Counted from the first letter of the stretch, positions 35,741 through 46,756 are shown. The stretch: DNA of 64,000 nt from Corynebacterium canis (GCF_030408595.1 NZ_CP047080.1:1947683-2011682), one strand, 5' to 3'. Made by a program: numbers and translations. The notes: generated by a model not told the origin, from the sequence alone.

Positions 35741-36901
35741 CTAGCGGGTCACCTTCACCTCGGGCGCACCGGTAACCCCGGCATCCTCCATCGTTTCGGC
35801 GATTTTCATGGCTTCCTCGATCAATGTCTCCACGATCTGGGATTCCGGCACTGTTTTGATCACTTCGCCTTTGACAAAGATCTGGCCCTTGCCATTACCG
35901 GAGGCGACACCGAGGTCGGCGTCACGCGCCTCGCCGGGACCGTTCACCACGCACCCCATGACGGCCACGCGCAATGGCACCTCCATGCCCTCCAAGCCCG
36001 CCGTAACCTCTTCCGCCAGGGTGTACACGTCCACCTGGGCGCGGCCACAGGACGGACAGGAGACGATCTCCAGCTTCCGCGGCCGCAGGTTCAGCGATTG
36101 CAGGATCTGATCGCCAACCTTGATTTCCTCCTTGGGGTCCGCGGACAGGGACACGCGAATGGTATCGCCGATGCCTTGCGAAAGCAGCGCGCCAAACGCC
36201 ACCGCCGATTTAATGGTGCCCTGGAATGCGGGCCCCGCCTCGGTGACGCCGAGGTGAAGCGGATAGTCGCATTGCGCCGCCAATTGCCGGTAGGCCTCCA
36301 CCATAATGACGGGGTCATTGTGCTTTACGGAGATCTTGATATCCCCGAACCCGTGTTCTTCAAACAGGGAGGCTTCCCACAGCGCGGACTCCACCAGCGC
36401 CTCCGGGGTGGCTTTGCCGTACTTGGCCAGCAAGCGCTTGTCCAAGGACCCGGCATTGACGCCGATTCGAATGGGTATCCCAGCTGCGCCGGCCGCCTGT
36501 GCGACCTCCTTGACGCGGCCGTCGAACTCCTTGATATTGCCGGGGTTGACGCGCACGGCGGCGCAGCCTGCGTCGATAGCCGCGAAAATATACTTGGGCT
36601 GGAAGTGAATATCCGCGATTACCGGAATCGGCGATTTCTTTGCGATGATCGGCAGCGCCTCCGCGTCCACCGTTTTCGGGCACGCCACGCGCACAATATC
36701 GCAACCCGACGCCGTGAGCTGCGCAATCTGCTGCAGCGTGCCATTCACATCGTGGGTTTTGGTGGTGGTCATGGATTGCACCGCGATGGGGTACTCCGAC
36801 CCCACGCCAACGTTTCCAACCATCAGTTGCCGAGTCTTGCGCCGCGGCGCCAATACGGGCGCTGGGGCTTCGGGGAGACCAAGGCCGATGGGGGTAGACA
36901 C
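35741..36901 (-). CDS. ispG: 4-hydroxy-3-methylbut-2-enyl diphosphate synthase (flavodoxin)
   Basis: 386 residues. Penultimate step of the MEP pathway, reductive ring opening of MEcPP to HMBPP. TIM-barrel part from about 25 to 270 ([42 protein letters not shown]) and the 4Fe-4S domain with SCPSCGR near 283 and [10 protein letters not shown] near 317 that supply three cysteines and the conserved glutamate. GTG 36901 is followed by a short Pro-rich lead. It comes 46 bp after the S2P protease gene and two genes after dxr, another MEP enzyme, as in mycobacteria (gcpE-rip-dxr). Confidence 0.96.
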   Translation of the reverse strand: MSTPIGLGLPEAPAPVLAPRRKTRQLMVGNVGVGSEYPIAVQSMTTTKTHDVNGTLQQIAQLTASGCDIVRVACPKTVDAEALPIIAKKSPIPVIADIHFQPKYIFAAIDAGCAAVRVNPGNIKEFDGRVKEVAQAAGAAGIPIRIGVNAGSLDKRLLAKYGKATPEALVESALWEASLFEEHGFGDIKISVKHNDPVIMVEAYRQLAAQCDYPLHLGVTEAGPAFQGTIKSAVAFGALLSQGIGDTIRVSLSADPKEEIKVGDQILQSLNLRPRKLEIVSCPSCGRAQVDVYTLAEEVTAGLEGMEVPLRVAVMGCVVNGPGEARDADLGVASGNGKGQIFVKGEVIKTVPESQIVETLIEEAMKIAETMEDAGVTGAPEVKVTR

Positions 36902-36947
36902 AGTGTAAACTCCTTGAAAACTACCGGGTGAGACGCGACTTATCCTA

Positions 36948-38087
36948 TCAGCCGAATGCTCGAATGGGATTGACTACGTCGGCGACAATCACCAGCGCAC
37001 CCACCCCAATCAGCACCGCGCTCACGGCCATGGTGACCGGCATCAGACGGTCATAGTTCGCGGGACCACCCGGCCGCAATCCACGCATTTTTCGAACAAT
37101 ATCGCGAACCTTTTCATAGCAGACCACCGCAATATGCCCACCGTCCAGCGGCGGCAGCGGCACCAGGTTAAACAGGGCGAGGAAGAAGTTCAGGCTCGCC
37201 AACATCATCAAAAACGTGGCCCATTGGCTGCGCTCCGCCAGCTCACCGCCCACGCGTGACGCCCCCACGACGCTCACGGGCCCTTCCTTATCGCGCTCCT
37301 CGCCGAGTATCGACGCCGCGACTCCCGGCAGCTTCGCCGGAAACGCCGCCAGCCCCTGCACCGTCGCCTGCAGCATCATGCCGGAATATTGCAGCGTCGC
37401 CGGAACGGCTTCCAGCGGACCATAGACCTTGATGGGGTCCTTAATCGGCGCCGACACCACGCCGATCGCACCTTCTTTCGCCACCGCGACGTCGATAATC
37501 TTTTCGACGCCATCGCGCTCCACCGTCAGCGAAATGGTTTCGCCGGCAAACTTACGGACCGTGTCGCGCACCTGCACAAACGCCACCATCTCCTCGCCAT
37601 TGATGTGCGTAATGCGATCGCCGACCTCAATACCCGCGTCCTGCGCCGGGCAAGCACCGCTATCCAGGCATTGCGTCTTGCCCACCGTAGCCGTGAAATC
37701 GGCGTTGAGATTGGGCAGCCCCGAGCTCACCGCAACGGTATAGAGCAGCACAAACGCCACAAGGATATTCATCAGAATGCCGCCGGAAAGCACCAGGATG
37801 CGCTGCCAGGCCGGCTTGTACACCATCGCGTACGGACGTTCCGCCGGCGTCACCGGATCCTGCGCCGTCATGCCCGCGATATCGCAAAACCCGCCGACCG
37901 GGATCGCCTTAAGCCCGTATTCGGTACCATTGCGCGTGTACGAAAACACGGTGGGGCCGAACCCAATAAAGAAGCGCCGAACAAGCATTCCAGTTGCTTT
38001 GGCCGTACGGTAGTGCCCCCACTCGTGCAGACCAATGGTGACCATAATGCCCAAGGCGAACAGCAGAACGCCGACGAGATAGCTCAC
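36948..38087 (-). CDS. Site-2 protease, Rip1/RseP type (M50)
   Basis: 379 residues. Intramembrane zinc protease that cuts anti-sigma factors and other membrane proteins. HEWGH zinc motif at 21-25 in the first helix, [29 protein letters not shown] following it, a PDZ domain about 125-200 ([16 protein letters not shown]), and [11 protein letters not shown] near 312 with the third metal ligand. GTG 38087 overlaps the dxr stop by one base (TAGTG). In the dxr-S2P-ispG operon, matching M. tuberculosis Rv2870c-Rv2869c-Rv2868c. Confidence 0.93.
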   Translation of the reverse strand: MSYLVGVLLFALGIMVTIGLHEWGHYRTAKATGMLVRRFFIGFGPTVFSYTRNGTEYGLKAIPVGGFCDIAGMTAQDPVTPAERPYAMVYKPAWQRILVLSGGILMNILVAFVLLYTVAVSSGLPNLNADFTATVGKTQCLDSGACPAQDAGIEVGDRITHINGEEMVAFVQVRDTVRKFAGETISLTVERDGVEKIIDVAVAKEGAIGVVSAPIKDPIKVYGPLEAVPATLQYSGMMLQATVQGLAAFPAKLPGVAASILGEERDKEGPVSVVGASRVGGELAERSQWATFLMMLASLNFFLALFNLVPLPPLDGGHIAVVCYEKVRDIVRKMRGLRPGGPANYDRLMPVTMAVSAVLIGVGALVIVADVVNPIRAFG

Positions 38088-39238
38088 TAAAATCCTTCCA
38101 ACACCTCATGCGCGCGGGCCCGAGCTTCACGTTCGCAGGCCAGCACATCGTCGAGCCCCGAGGGTACACCAGCAAACGCGTCCGCAACACTTACCACCTC
38201 GGCCACCGTATCCACAATCCGCGGGAACCGTATCCGACCAGCCAAAAACGCCTCCGCAGCCTCCTCATTTGCGGCGTTATACACCGCCGGCCACGTCCCG
38301 CCCCGCGTGACGACGTCGCGCGCTAACGCAACGGCGGGAAACGCGACGTCATCAACCGGAGCGAAGTCCCAGGTAAAGGCCTGCGTAAAGTCGAGGGCGG
38401 GTTGGGCGTGCGGAACCCTGTTGGGCCAATCCAAAGCCAGCGAAATCGGCAGCTTCATCGACGGCGGGGAGGCCTGGGCAATCGTACACCCGTCCACAAA
38501 GGTCACCATGGAATGCACGATCGATTGCGGGTGCACCGTCACGGCGATCCGCGACGCCGGAATCCGGAACAACAAACTCGCCTCGATCAGCTCCAACCCC
38601 TTATTTACTAGCGTCGCCGAATTCAAGGTATTCATCTGCCCCATCGACCACGTCGGATGCGCCGCCGCCTGCTCCGGCGTCACATCCCACATCTGTTCCC
38701 TGCTCCAACCGCGGAACGGACCGCCGGACGCGGTAAGCACCAAGCTTTCCACCTCACGCTCGGTGCCGGAGCGCAAACACTGCGCCATCGCCGAATGCTC
38801 CGAATCCACCGGCACGAGCTGCCCCGGCTGGGCCGCATCCAACACCAGCTGCCCGCCCGCCACCAACGACTCCTTGTTCGCCAAGGCCAACCTCGCACCC
38901 GTGTGCAAAGCCGCCAAGGTGGCGCTTAATCCCAACGATCCCACGAGGGCGTTTAATACAGTATCCGCCGCAACGCTGCGCACGAGGGTGGCCGCGGCGT
39001 CGACACCCGAAATCACCGTGCCCCCGAGGGCCTGAGCCACGCGCTCGGCGTTGTCCACCACGGCGACTTGATCCGCACGCAAGCCGAACTGGTGTGCCTG
39101 CGCCGCCACAAGCTCCGGTTGCCTACCCCCCGCAGCAATGCCCACCAGTTCGAAACGGTCGGGATTAGCTGCGATCACCTCCAAAGCTTGAGTGCCGATT
39201 GAGCCAGTGCTGCCGAGGACCAGAACGCGTTGCATCAT
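38087..39238 (-). CDS. dxr: 1-deoxy-D-xylulose 5-phosphate reductoisomerase
   Basis: 383 residues. First committed MEP step, NADPH-dependent conversion of DXP to [24 protein letters not shown] at the N-terminus is the NADPH loop; [11 protein letters not shown] near 120, [13 protein letters not shown] near 145, TASGGPFRG near 170 and HPTWSMG near 195 hold the metal and substrate residues. [10 protein letters not shown] start: ATG 39238 or 39235; an extension of 52 codons upstream lacks family similarity. One-base overlap with the S2P gene. Confidence 0.95.
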   Translation of the reverse strand: MMQRVLVLGSTGSIGTQALEVIAANPDRFELVGIAAGGRQPELVAAQAHQFGLRADQVAVVDNAERVAQALGGTVISGVDAAATLVRSVAADTVLNALVGSLGLSATLAALHTGARLALANKESLVAGGQLVLDAAQPGQLVPVDSEHSAMAQCLRSGTEREVESLVLTASGGPFRGWSREQMWDVTPEQAAAHPTWSMGQMNTLNSATLVNKGLELIEASLLFRIPASRIAVTVHPQSIVHSMVTFVDGCTIAQASPPSMKLPISLALDWPNRVPHAQPALDFTQAFTWDFAPVDDVAFPAVALARDVVTRGGTWPAVYNAANEEAAEAFLAGRIRFPRIVDTVAEVVSVADAFAGVPSGLDDVLACEREARARAHEVLEGF

Positions 39239-39422
39239 GCCGCTCATTGTCTCAAACACACGTAAGAAAACGCTCACCGTGTCATGTGACGCAACCGACG
39301 GGCGTGACGCTTCACACATATCCATCGAATTATTGCTCCTATCCGGGGGATTCGAATCGCCCCCAAATGGAAAATGTGCAAAGATATAGCCCATAAGTTA
39401 TGCGTGTTAAAAGGAGAACAAC

Positions 39423-39845
39423 GTGGCAGGCAATCACACCCCCGTTCCCGAGGTCCACAACGGCGTGTCCACCCTTGACGAGCCGTCGGCGGCATGGGGC
39501 TGGCACGACATTGGTCGTGGGCCGATCCAAATCGCCGGTTGGGTTTCCGTCCTCTTCCTCCTCGCGTTTAACTTTGGCAACCACAAAGGCAACGTAGAAA
39601 CCGCATGGTTGCTCGTTCTCGCCGCACTGATCAGCATCGGGCTGCTTATCCAGCTCTTCCAGCCAAAGCTGAACCAAGTGCGCACAGTGACCGCCCGCAA
39701 CAAGCCGGCCGGCCACCAGGAACCAGACTGGGCTCACCTCCAGCACACCCTGCAAGGCCCGTACGCAGATCTCACTGACTCACAGCTGCGTGCCCTGAAT
39801 ATCGAACCTTCGTCAGTCCAAAACCGCAAGGTCATCGAAGGTTAA
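39423..39845 (+). CDS. DUF2631 membrane protein
   Basis: 140 residues. Two membrane helices near 35-55 and 62-80 (WVSVLFLLAFNFG, TAWLLVLAALISIGLLIQLF). The WGWHDIGRGPI motif near 25 is the DUF2631 mark; this family is known next to dxr in actinobacteria. GTG 39423 follows AAGGAGAACAAC. It is divergent from dxr; 184 bp lie between. Role unknown. A clear terminator follows. Confidence 0.82.
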   Translation: MAGNHTPVPEVHNGVSTLDEPSAAWGWHDIGRGPIQIAGWVSVLFLLAFNFGNHKGNVETAWLLVLAALISIGLLIQLFQPKLNQVRTVTARNKPAGHQEPDWAHLQHTLQGPYADLTDSQLRALNIEPSSVQNRKVIEG

Positions 39846-39860
39846 TACCGTATAACCCAA

Positions 39861-39896
39861 AACCCCACCGCGCCCGGCCCGGCTGGTGGGGTTTTT
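39861..39896 (+). terminator. Rho-independent terminator of the DUF2631 gene
   Basis: AACCCCACC (39861-39869) pairs with GGTGGGGTT (39885-39893), followed by TTTCGG within GTTTTTC. It is 16 bp after the stop codon. Confidence 0.8.
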
Positions 39897-39973
39897 CGGT
39901 ATGCGCACACGGCGCAGGCCTTGCCCGCTTACGCAGACTTACCCTGCCTAGGTGCGTGAGCGGCAACGAAAAG

Positions 39974-40006
39974 GAGGCGCTCAACCCTAAACGGGGAGCG
40001 CCTCCA
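39974..40006 (-). terminator. Strong hairpin, terminator-like on the minus strand
   Basis: GGAGGCGCTC and GAGCGCCTCC pair over ten bases. On the minus strand the stem is followed by TTTTCGTT. The likely transcript is the ABC transporter operon that ends at 40371; the repeat fragment at 40143-40348 now lies between gene end and terminator. Confidence 0.6.
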
Positions 40007-40142
40007 ACGTGGAATGGGAGTACAGGTAACCGATCGTCTAACCTCAAGTTAGATGTCAACAGGCACGTGATTCCCATTTGCAGCTCCTAGGATACCACTG
40101 CGATCCAGCAATCCTGATTGCCAACCTAGAAAGAGGAATGAC

Positions 40143-40348
40143 GGGGCTTATTTGGGCGTGAACAAGGATCCCGTCCGCCGTTTGATCAACCCACCCGCTG
40201 CGAAAACACCTCCCAATCACCGCTACTGCACATCTGCCGCCAGCCGTGTGCAGATGTGCCTGAGGCAGATCCTGCGTGGCCGCGTTTCCCCAGGAAAATC
40301 CGGCCCGAAAGCAAGGCACATCCTGCGCGGCAAGGCAGATCGTGCATT
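40143..40348. repeat. Truncated copy E of the MITE-like element
   Basis: In inverted orientation relative to copies D and G. It keeps the outer GGGGCTTATTTGGG, then jumps past about 80 bp to GTTTGATCAACCCACCCGCTG, the GGCAGAT-rich core (GTGCAGATGTGCCTGAGGCA...) and stops at CAAGGCAGATCGTGCAT. The other half of the element is missing. Together with the terminators this accounts for most of the gene-free stretch 39846-40370; otherwise I see nothing there. Confidence 0.7.
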
Positions 40349-40370
40349 AACTAGATTGAAACCCTGAAAC

Positions 40371-41948
40371 TTACACATACCCGCGCACTTTTTCGAAGAT
40401 TTCCGGATACTTTTGGTCCACCTGCCGGATCGATCTCCGCACCAGGTATGCGTACAGCTGTGCTGGTATCAGCAGCACCAGCACCACGCCGAGTGTGATC
40501 AATAGGGTGTTGGCCGTGAAGCTGCCCCACACCATCAGCGCCACGCCGGGTGCCACGGGGATCCAGCCCAGCAACATCAAGATGAAAGTACTGGCCAGGG
40601 CCGCCCCGCTGAAACCGCTGCGGTCTTGCCACGGGTTCGTGCCGGGTTTCCCGGTGGGGAACGGATTGTATGCGCTGAGCGCCGCGGAGGCTCCCGCACC
40701 GACTAGGAACCCGCCGAATGCGCCTGCGGTCACCAGCGAACTCGTGTTCTTATCTTCGGCCAGCAGGTTCATCATCACCAGATAGGCTAGGAACCCGACA
40801 AATGGCACGCTGATCGCGCCGAGGTGGCGCGCAACCACAAGGGTTTTCGCAGGCACGCCGGTCGCGATATGCAGCCAGTTTGCGGGACCATCGTAACCGT
40901 AATCATTGATGGCTACAGAGCATGCCAGCAGCGCCATGACACCTGCGCCGATATACAATTGGAAATCGCCATTAACTCGGCCCTGGTACAGGAAAAACAG
41001 GATTAATACCGGGATAAAGATCAACGATCCCACGAAACGCGAATCGCGCCGCATATACCGAACAACCCTCGAATACACCATCGAACCGACGGTGTGTTTC
41101 AACCCCGGCAGAATCAAGCTGCCGGAACCGCGTCGCTCGCTTTTCGAACTTCCGCTCCCTCGATCCAGCGGCGCGATCAATCTCGCGCTCGTCGAATGCC
41201 ACCACAGCCAAGCGCTGAGCGCCATCGTCACCAGGGTGATCGCAAGGCTCGCTACCGCCTTTAGGTACGCGCCTTCCGCAGCAAACACGACGATCCCCGC
41301 AGGTGCGCCCAGCGGGGTCCATACGAGCACTTGTCCGATAGCGGCATAGGTGAACACACCTTCGGCAGAAGCGCTGGAAAACGTGGCGTACCCAAGCATT
41401 ACAAGCATGCCGACCGCCGCCGCGATATACACGCCCCGCTCCGTTTTCGTACGATCCATCGGCGCACTGAGCAGCGCCGCGATCGCCTCCCCAAGCAGCA
41501 GCGCATTACACAAACTCAATATCAACGCCGGCAGGAGCAACGCCACGCCAAGGCCGCTGTGCAACGTAAAGGCGGCGATAAGCCCCGTCCCCAATGTGCA
41601 CAGGCTTGCGATTACCCCACGAGATTGCATTAGGTTCGACAACGCCAGTGCCGGCAACATATCCCGCGTAGTGATCGGCATCGTGGCAAACGCCTCGGGT
41701 GCAAGTTGCTTCTCCCCCGACGGCATCATGAGCGCCACCGCAACATAAACAAACGTTCCAATCGCCACCGCTCCGGCGATTGCCATTGGCGCACCATCGT
41801 ACGTTTCGACGCCCATTCCCAGACCCACCGACAAAAAGCCCGCCGCCCCATAAATAAAGGTGAACAGCACCATCATGATGAGGGCCGGGTTGCCCTTGAG
41901 GTTGCGTTTCCACAGCAACCACTGAAGCTGCACGAGGGTACGAGTCAT
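40371..41948 (-). CDS. ABC transporter permease
   Basis: 525 residues, about 12 membrane helices in two sets of six with a hydrophilic loop near 265-290 (DRGSGSSKSERRGSG). N-terminus VQLQWLLWKRNLKGNPALIMMVLFTFIYGAAG. No family name is certain; size and pairing resemble ABC-2 type permeases of export systems. ATG 41948 overlaps the ATPase gene's stop by four bases (ATGA), so coupled translation is sure. Substrate unknown. Confidence 0.8.
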   Translation of the reverse strand: MTRTLVQLQWLLWKRNLKGNPALIMMVLFTFIYGAAGFLSVGLGMGVETYDGAPMAIAGAVAIGTFVYVAVALMMPSGEKQLAPEAFATMPITTRDMLPALALSNLMQSRGVIASLCTLGTGLIAAFTLHSGLGVALLLPALILSLCNALLLGEAIAALLSAPMDRTKTERGVYIAAAVGMLVMLGYATFSSASAEGVFTYAAIGQVLVWTPLGAPAGIVVFAAEGAYLKAVASLAITLVTMALSAWLWWHSTSARLIAPLDRGSGSSKSERRGSGSLILPGLKHTVGSMVYSRVVRYMRRDSRFVGSLIFIPVLILFFLYQGRVNGDFQLYIGAGVMALLACSVAINDYGYDGPANWLHIATGVPAKTLVVARHLGAISVPFVGFLAYLVMMNLLAEDKNTSSLVTAGAFGGFLVGAGASAALSAYNPFPTGKPGTNPWQDRSGFSGAALASTFILMLLGWIPVAPGVALMVWGSFTANTLLITLGVVLVLLIPAQLYAYLVRRSIRQVDQKYPEIFEKVRGYV

Positions 41949-42733
41949 GATTCGGACCCACTTTCGTGCGTGCGACCGGACAGCCAGCGAAGCGAATCCT
42001 CATTGAAATCCCCGCCACCGACGCATTCCACAAACACCTCGGTGAACGTCTTCCCATCGCGGATATCATCCACATGGCCCGCGAGCAGCACCTTGCCGTG
42101 ATCGATGATCGCCACGTGATCGCACAAGCCTTCGACCAAGCTCATGACGTGCGAACTCAGCACCACCGTGCCGCCAGCCGCGGCAAACGCACGCAAGATC
42201 TTTTGAATAATCTCGCCGGAGACTGGGTCCACCGCCTCCAGCGGTTCATCCAGTACCAGCAGCTCGGGATTGTGGATCAGCGCCGTGGCCAGCAGGATCT
42301 TTTTGGTCATGCCCGCCGAATAATCGACCACCTGTTTGTTGCGCGCTTCGGTGAGACCCAGGGCGTCGAGAAGCTCGGTGCTTCGGGTGGCGATATCGGC
42401 CCGCCGCAGCCCTCGCAAAGCGCCCACATATTCGAGGAGCTCGCCGCCGGTCAAACGGTCGAACACGGGGAGCCCATCAACAACCAAACCCATGCGCCGC
42501 TTCGCCTCAAGCGGATCGGTCCACGTATTGCGCCCACAAATATAGGCCTCGCCGGCGGTCGGGCGGATCAGGCCGGTAGCCATACCCAACATCGTGGTTT
42601 TGCCGGCACCGTTCGGACCAACGATGCCGTAAATGCTGCCGCGCGGTACGCCCAAACTAAGGTCATCGACAACGGTGTTCGATCCAAATCTTTTTGTGAG
42701 GTTACGCACCTCGAAGGCGAGTTCGGTGGTCAC
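41945..42733 (-). CDS. ABC transporter ATP-binding protein
   Basis: 262 residues. Walker A GPNGAGKTT at 39-47, signature YSAGMTKKI near 143 (a variant of LSGGQ with Gly-to-Ala), Walker B LLVLDEPLEAVDP near 160 and the H-loop SSHVM near 195. GTG 42733 was chosen because GGAGGAA stands seven bases upstream; the TTG 18 bases earlier would include that site in the gene. First gene of a two-gene export system with the permease downstream. No regulator sits next to it. Confidence 0.88.
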   Translation of the reverse strand: MTTELAFEVRNLTKRFGSNTVVDDLSLGVPRGSIYGIVGPNGAGKTTMLGMATGLIRPTAGEAYICGRNTWTDPLEAKRRMGLVVDGLPVFDRLTGGELLEYVGALRGLRRADIATRSTELLDALGLTEARNKQVVDYSAGMTKKILLATALIHNPELLVLDEPLEAVDPVSGEIIQKILRAFAAAGGTVVLSSHVMSLVEGLCDHVAIIDHGKVLLAGHVDDIRDGKTFTEVFVECVGGGDFNEDSLRWLSGRTHESGSES

Positions 42734-42787
42734 GGGAATAGTTTCCTCCAATGTATCGATTAACTATCCCCACTCTAACCCAGGCCG

Positions 42788-43885
42788 TCAGCGCTCCTCG
42801 GCGGCCAATTGGCCACACGCGGCGGCAATCTCCTGCCCGCGGGTATCACGAACCGTGCACGGCACACCCTGCGCCTCCACCCGGCGCACAAACTCATCCT
42901 GGCGGTGACGCGGCGAGGCATCCCACTGCGAACCCGGCGTCGGATTCAACGGGATCAGATTCACATGCACGAGCGAACCCAAGGCCCGGTGCAGCTTCTC
43001 GCCCAGCATATCGGCGCGCCAATCGTGATCGTTCACATCGCGAATGAGCGCGTATTCGATGGACACGCGGCGGCCGGTGCAATCCGCGTAGTAGCGCGCG
43101 GCGTCGAGAACCTCGCTGACGGGCCAGCGGTTATTCACCGGCACTAGGGTATCGCGCAACTCATCATCGGGAGTGTGCAAAGAAACCGCAAGTGTGACCG
43201 AAAGGCCCTCATCCGCAAGCTTACGAATCGCGGGCGCCAAACCCACCGTGGACACCGTCACATTACGCTGCGAGATCCCAAAGCCATCCGGGGTCGGCTG
43301 TGTAATCTGGCGGACCGCGCTGACCACCCGCTTGTAATTGGCCAGCGGCTCCCCCATGCCCATAAAAACAATGTTCGATAGGCGCCCGCCTTCGGCTCGC
43401 ATCGTTGCGGCGGCCGCGCGCACCTGATCGACGATCTCAGCGGTGGACAAATTACGATCCAAACCGCCCTGGCCCGTGGCGCAAAACGGGCAGGCCATGC
43501 CGCAGCCAGCCTGGGAAGAAATGCACAACGTGGCGCGATCCGGGTAACGCATCAGCACAGATTCGAGCAAAGTTTCATCATGGAGGCGCCACAGCGTCTT
43601 GCTGGTTTGGCCATTATCGCACGAAATTTCGCGCAACGGGGTCATGAGCACGGGGAACAATGCCTCTTGCACCGCCGCCCGCGCCGCGGCCGGAAGATCC
43701 GTCATGGTCGCCGGATCCGCCTCCAACCGGCCGTAATAATGGCGCGCGATTTGGTTCGCACGGAATTTCGGTAGACCTAATGCTGTGACCGCTGAGCAAC
43801 GTTCCTGCGGGGTCAAATCTGCAAAATGGGTTGGTGGCATCCCACGTTTCTGGGCTGTGAACACTAAGGGAAGATTTTGAGCCAT
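42788..43885 (-). CDS. rlmN: Dual-specificity RNA methyltransferase RlmN
   Basis: 365 residues. Radical SAM enzyme that makes 2-methyladenosine at 23S A2503 and tRNA A37. The CxxxCxxC cluster motif is CGMACPFC with Cys128, 132 and 135; GMGEPLANY near 170 binds SAM; the second catalytic Cys is in AAACGQL near 357. ATG 43885 follows GGAAAG; the in-frame extension upstream has no similarity. It is transcribed divergently from the LapA-like gene and stands 54 bp before the ABC transporter. Confidence 0.95.
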   Translation of the reverse strand: MAQNLPLVFTAQKRGMPPTHFADLTPQERCSAVTALGLPKFRANQIARHYYGRLEADPATMTDLPAAARAAVQEALFPVLMTPLREISCDNGQTSKTLWRLHDETLLESVLMRYPDRATLCISSQAGCGMACPFCATGQGGLDRNLSTAEIVDQVRAAAATMRAEGGRLSNIVFMGMGEPLANYKRVVSAVRQITQPTPDGFGISQRNVTVSTVGLAPAIRKLADEGLSVTLAVSLHTPDDELRDTLVPVNNRWPVSEVLDAARYYADCTGRRVSIEYALIRDVNDHDWRADMLGEKLHRALGSLVHVNLIPLNPTPGSQWDASPRHRQDEFVRRVEAQGVPCTVRDTRGQEIAAACGQLAAEER

Positions 43886-43955
43886 AATGCAATCTATCTT
43901 TCCATGACGGCATAAAAAAGTTGAACCGCGAGCAGCAAGCACGTTCAATGGAAAT

Positions 43956-44411
43956 ATGAACACCACGAATTCACCACACGAAGACCGCTATCAGCCGAAC
44001 ACCCCCGAACCCGGAACGCACCCCGATCCGATCGCGCAGGATCAATACGCCGGGCACGACACCCACGACACCACGGCATTCGACGCCCCACACACGGAAC
44101 CAGACACCGCATTAGTGCCGGTCACGCCGAACGAACCTGCCGAGATCACGCAGCCGACACAACGAAAAGTTGTGGGATCTTTCGCCGGCGGCACCTGGGT
44201 CGCATTGATAGCCGGCGCGCTGCTGCTGATTCTGCTGCTTATCTTTATCTTGCAAAACCAACAGCAAACGCAGCTTAACCTGCTTGCTTGGTCGTTTAGC
44301 TTCCCGGCTGGTGTCGGCTACCTGCTCGCCGCAATTACCGGCGCGCTCATCATGGCACTGGTTGGGGGCGTGCGTATGCTCCAGCTTCGCCGCCAGGTTC
44401 GAAACCCATAG
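43956..44411 (+). CDS. LapA-domain (DUF1049) membrane protein
   Basis: 151 residues. Long hydrophilic, Thr/Pro/Asp-rich N-terminus (1-70), then two membrane helices ([23 protein letters not shown] near 78-100 and [24 protein letters not shown] near 113-136) and a basic end. [21 protein letters not shown] is the LapA/DUF1049 mark. In E. coli LapA acts in lipopolysaccharide assembly; in this organism the role must differ. ATG 43956. Convergent with cdsA. Confidence 0.75.
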   Translation: MNTTNSPHEDRYQPNTPEPGTHPDPIAQDQYAGHDTHDTTAFDAPHTEPDTALVPVTPNEPAEITQPTQRKVVGSFAGGTWVALIAGALLLILLLIFILQNQQQTQLNLLAWSFSFPAGVGYLLAAITGALIMALVGGVRMLQLRRQVRNP

Positions 44412-44430
44412 CGGGCCCGGCAGCTTTAGC

Positions 44431-44454
44431 CCGCGCGGCAAAAGTTCCGCGCGG
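44431..44454. terminator. Hairpin between convergent LapA-like gene and cdsA
   Basis: CCGCGCGG pairs with itself downstream (44431-44438 with 44447-44454) around CAAAAGTT. It lacks a T run, so it may be a weak two-way terminator. Confidence 0.35.
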
Positions 44455-45321
44455 TTACACGCTCACAAAGCTGAGGATCAGCCAGGTCACCATCGCGGCG
44501 GGGAGCATTCCGTCGAGGCGGTCCATAATGCCGCCGTGGCCGGGCAGCATCCGGGACATATCTTTGATCCCAAGTTCGCGTTTGAACTGAGATTCGACAA
44601 GATCGCCCAACGTTGCGCAGATGACCAGCAGGACGCCGAGCGCGGTGCCCACGAGCGGGGCGTCGTCAAGCAAAAACGTAACGCACAACGTGCCGGTCAG
44701 CGCGCCGAGCACGACGGAGCCCACGAAACCCTCCCAGGATTTCTTCGGGCTCACCGCCGGCGCCATCGGGTGCGAACCGAACAAAACGCCGGCAATATAG
44801 CCGCCCACGTCGGAGGCGATCACGCACAGCATAAACGTGATAATAAAAAACGAACCCGCGATATCCGCCCTGCTAAACTGGGACAACATCGCCGCAAACG
44901 CGCCGAATAACGGGATCCAGGTAAGCACGAACACGCCAATAGAAACGTCTCGAACATAGTTTTGCGGGGGGCTGTGGCGGCCATGGTGAAACAGGCGGCC
45001 GAACATCAAGATCAGCACGGAAGTCACATAGCCCGCAACCAGCCCCGTCACGCCGAAAAACAGCGAAGACCACACCGTCAGCTGGCCGCCCACGATCAGC
45101 AACATCAGGGAAATCACATAGCCGCGCTCCTTCAGGCGGCGATGCACCTCCCACGTTGCCAACGCCAGCGCCACGGCGACAACCGGGTACCACCCCATCG
45201 GCCCCGAAAAAATGCCCAAAAGTGCGATGCCACCGAGGGTTACCCCCACGGTAATGGCTGATTTCAAATCACGGCCCGCCGAATTCTTAGGCTTCAGCAG
45301 GTGCGGGTGGCGATGGATCAC
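44455..45321 (-). CDS. cdsA: Phosphatidate cytidylyltransferase
   Basis: 288 residues, eight or so membrane helices. Makes CDP-diacylglycerol from CTP and phosphatidate. The family signature lies near the C-terminus: SDVGGYIAGVLFG near 170, SPKKSWEGFVG near 190, and KRELGIKDMSRMLPGHGGIMDRLDG near 245. GTG 45321. It follows frr by about 110 bp, as in the pyrH-frr-cdsA order of most bacteria. Confidence 0.94.
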   Translation of the reverse strand: MIHRHPHLLKPKNSAGRDLKSAITVGVTLGGIALLGIFSGPMGWYPVVAVALALATWEVHRRLKERGYVISLMLLIVGGQLTVWSSLFFGVTGLVAGYVTSVLILMFGRLFHHGRHSPPQNYVRDVSIGVFVLTWIPLFGAFAAMLSQFSRADIAGSFFIITFMLCVIASDVGGYIAGVLFGSHPMAPAVSPKKSWEGFVGSVVLGALTGTLCVTFLLDDAPLVGTALGVLLVICATLGDLVESQFKRELGIKDMSRMLPGHGGIMDRLDGMLPAAMVTWLILSFVSV

Positions 45322-45429
45322 GATGGGACTACACTCCTGGCAACTTCACGTCAAGCCGCGCCCCCACCCGGCATTCGACCAAGTGAGCGACGCGACGAAA
45401 GAACTACTCCGCGCGCGGGGCGCGGGAGG

Positions 45430-45987
45430 CTACACCTCCATGAGTTCCTTTTCCTTTTTGGCCACGAGCTCATCGACCTGCGCCACGTACTTCTGCGTGG
45501 TCTTGTCCAGTTCCTTCTCCGCCGCCACGACCTCGTCCTCGCCGGCCTCGCCGTCTTTCTGAATGCGCTTTAGCTCTTCCATCCCCTTGCGCCGAATGTT
45601 TCGAATCGCGATCTTCGCGTCCTCGCCCTTCGACTTCGCAAGCTTGACCATCTCGCGGCGTCGTTCCTCGGTGAGCTGCGGAATGGTTACGCGCAACACT
45701 TGCCCGTCGTTGGTGGGGTTTACGCCCAGATCGGAATTGCGGATCGCATTTTCAATGTCGTTCATCACAGACATTTCATATGGCTTAATCAGCAGCATTC
45801 GGGGCTCCGGCACGGAAATAGTCGCCATTTGATTAATCGGCGTCATGGTGCCGTAATACTCCGCCATCACATTGTTAAACATTGCGGGGTTCGCACGCCC
45901 GGTGCGGATAGTCACAAGGTCATCGCGCGCATAATCCACGCTGTGGGTCATGCGTTCTTCGGCTTCAAAGAGTGTTTCGTCGATCAT
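45430..45987 (-). CDS. frr: Ribosome recycling factor
   Basis: 185 residues, the exact family length. Splits post-termination ribosomes with EF-G. Marks: [20 protein letters not shown] near 28-47, [15 protein letters not shown] near 49, [14 protein letters not shown] near 134. ATG 45987 with AAAGGAAC upstream. 37 bp after pyrH in the same direction. Confidence 0.97.
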   Translation of the reverse strand: MIDETLFEAEERMTHSVDYARDDLVTIRTGRANPAMFNNVMAEYYGTMTPINQMATISVPEPRMLLIKPYEMSVMNDIENAIRNSDLGVNPTNDGQVLRVTIPQLTEERRREMVKLAKSKGEDAKIAIRNIRRKGMEELKRIQKDGEAGEDEVVAAEKELDKTTQKYVAQVDELVAKKEKELMEV

Positions 45988-46024
45988 GTCGTTCCTTTAC
46001 TGTTTAAGGTTCTTAGTCAATCTA

Positions 46025-46756
46025 TCAGGAACGCACGAGAGTTCCGATGTGTTCGCCGGAAACAGCGCGGGCAATATTGCCCTCGGTGAGCAGGTTGAAC
46101 ACAAGAATTGGCATATCATTGTCCATGCACAGCGAAAACGCCGTCGCGTCCGCCACTTTCAGGTCCCGCTCAATCACTTCGCGGTGCGTGATTTCCGTAA
46201 ACATGGAGGCATCGGGGTTCACGCGCGGGTCATCGTCGTACACCCCGTCCACGCCCTTTGCCATCAGCAGCACCTCGCAATCGATCTCCAGCGCGCGTTG
46301 GGCGGCGGTAGTGTCCGTGGAAAAATACGGCATGCCCATGCCCGCGCCGAAAATAACGATGCGGCCTTTTTCCAAGTGCCGCTTGGCCCGCAACGGCAGG
46401 TACGGCTCGGCGATCTGCGCCATATTGATGGCTGTTTGCACGCGGCTATCCACGCCCTGCTGTTCGAGGAAATCCTGCAGCGCAAGGCAGTTCATAACGG
46501 TGCCGAGCATGCCCATATAGTCCGAACGATTGCGGTCCATGCCGCGTTGTTGGAGCTGCGCCCCACGGAAGAAGTTTCCGCCGCCGATGACCACACACAC
46601 TTCCGTGCCTTTCTTGGCCACGTCCGCGATTTGTCGAGCCACGTTCTGCACCACGTCGGGGTCCACGCCGACACTTCCCCCACCGAACATTTCACCACCC
46701 AACTTCAGCATAACGCGCTTAAAGGCTCGACGCTTGTGTGTGTCAGGTGCAGTCAC
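46025..46756 (-). CDS. pyrH: UMP kinase
   Basis: 243 residues. Phosphorylates UMP to UDP. Amino-acid-kinase fold: [10 protein letters not shown] near 15-24, [10 protein letters not shown] near 55, [17 protein letters not shown] near 135 and [17 protein letters not shown] near 165. GTG 46756 follows AAGGAG at good spacing. First gene of a pyrH-frr run. 600 bp of repeat-containing DNA separate it from tsf. Confidence 0.96.
   Translation of the reverse strand: MTAPDTHKRRAFKRVMLKLGGEMFGGGSVGVDPDVVQNVARQIADVAKKGTEVCVVIGGGNFFRGAQLQQRGMDRNRSDYMGMLGTVMNCLALQDFLEQQGVDSRVQTAINMAQIAEPYLPLRAKRHLEKGRIVIFGAGMGMPYFSTDTTAAQRALEIDCEVLLMAKGVDGVYDDDPRVNPDASMFTEITHREVIERDLKVADATAFSLCMDNDMPILVFNLLTEGNIARAVSGEHIGTLVRS

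Noticed and set aside
39337..39366. GGATTCGAATC word like a tRNA T-arm
   Set aside because: No acceptor, D or anticodon stems can be formed around it; it is in the dxr upstream region.
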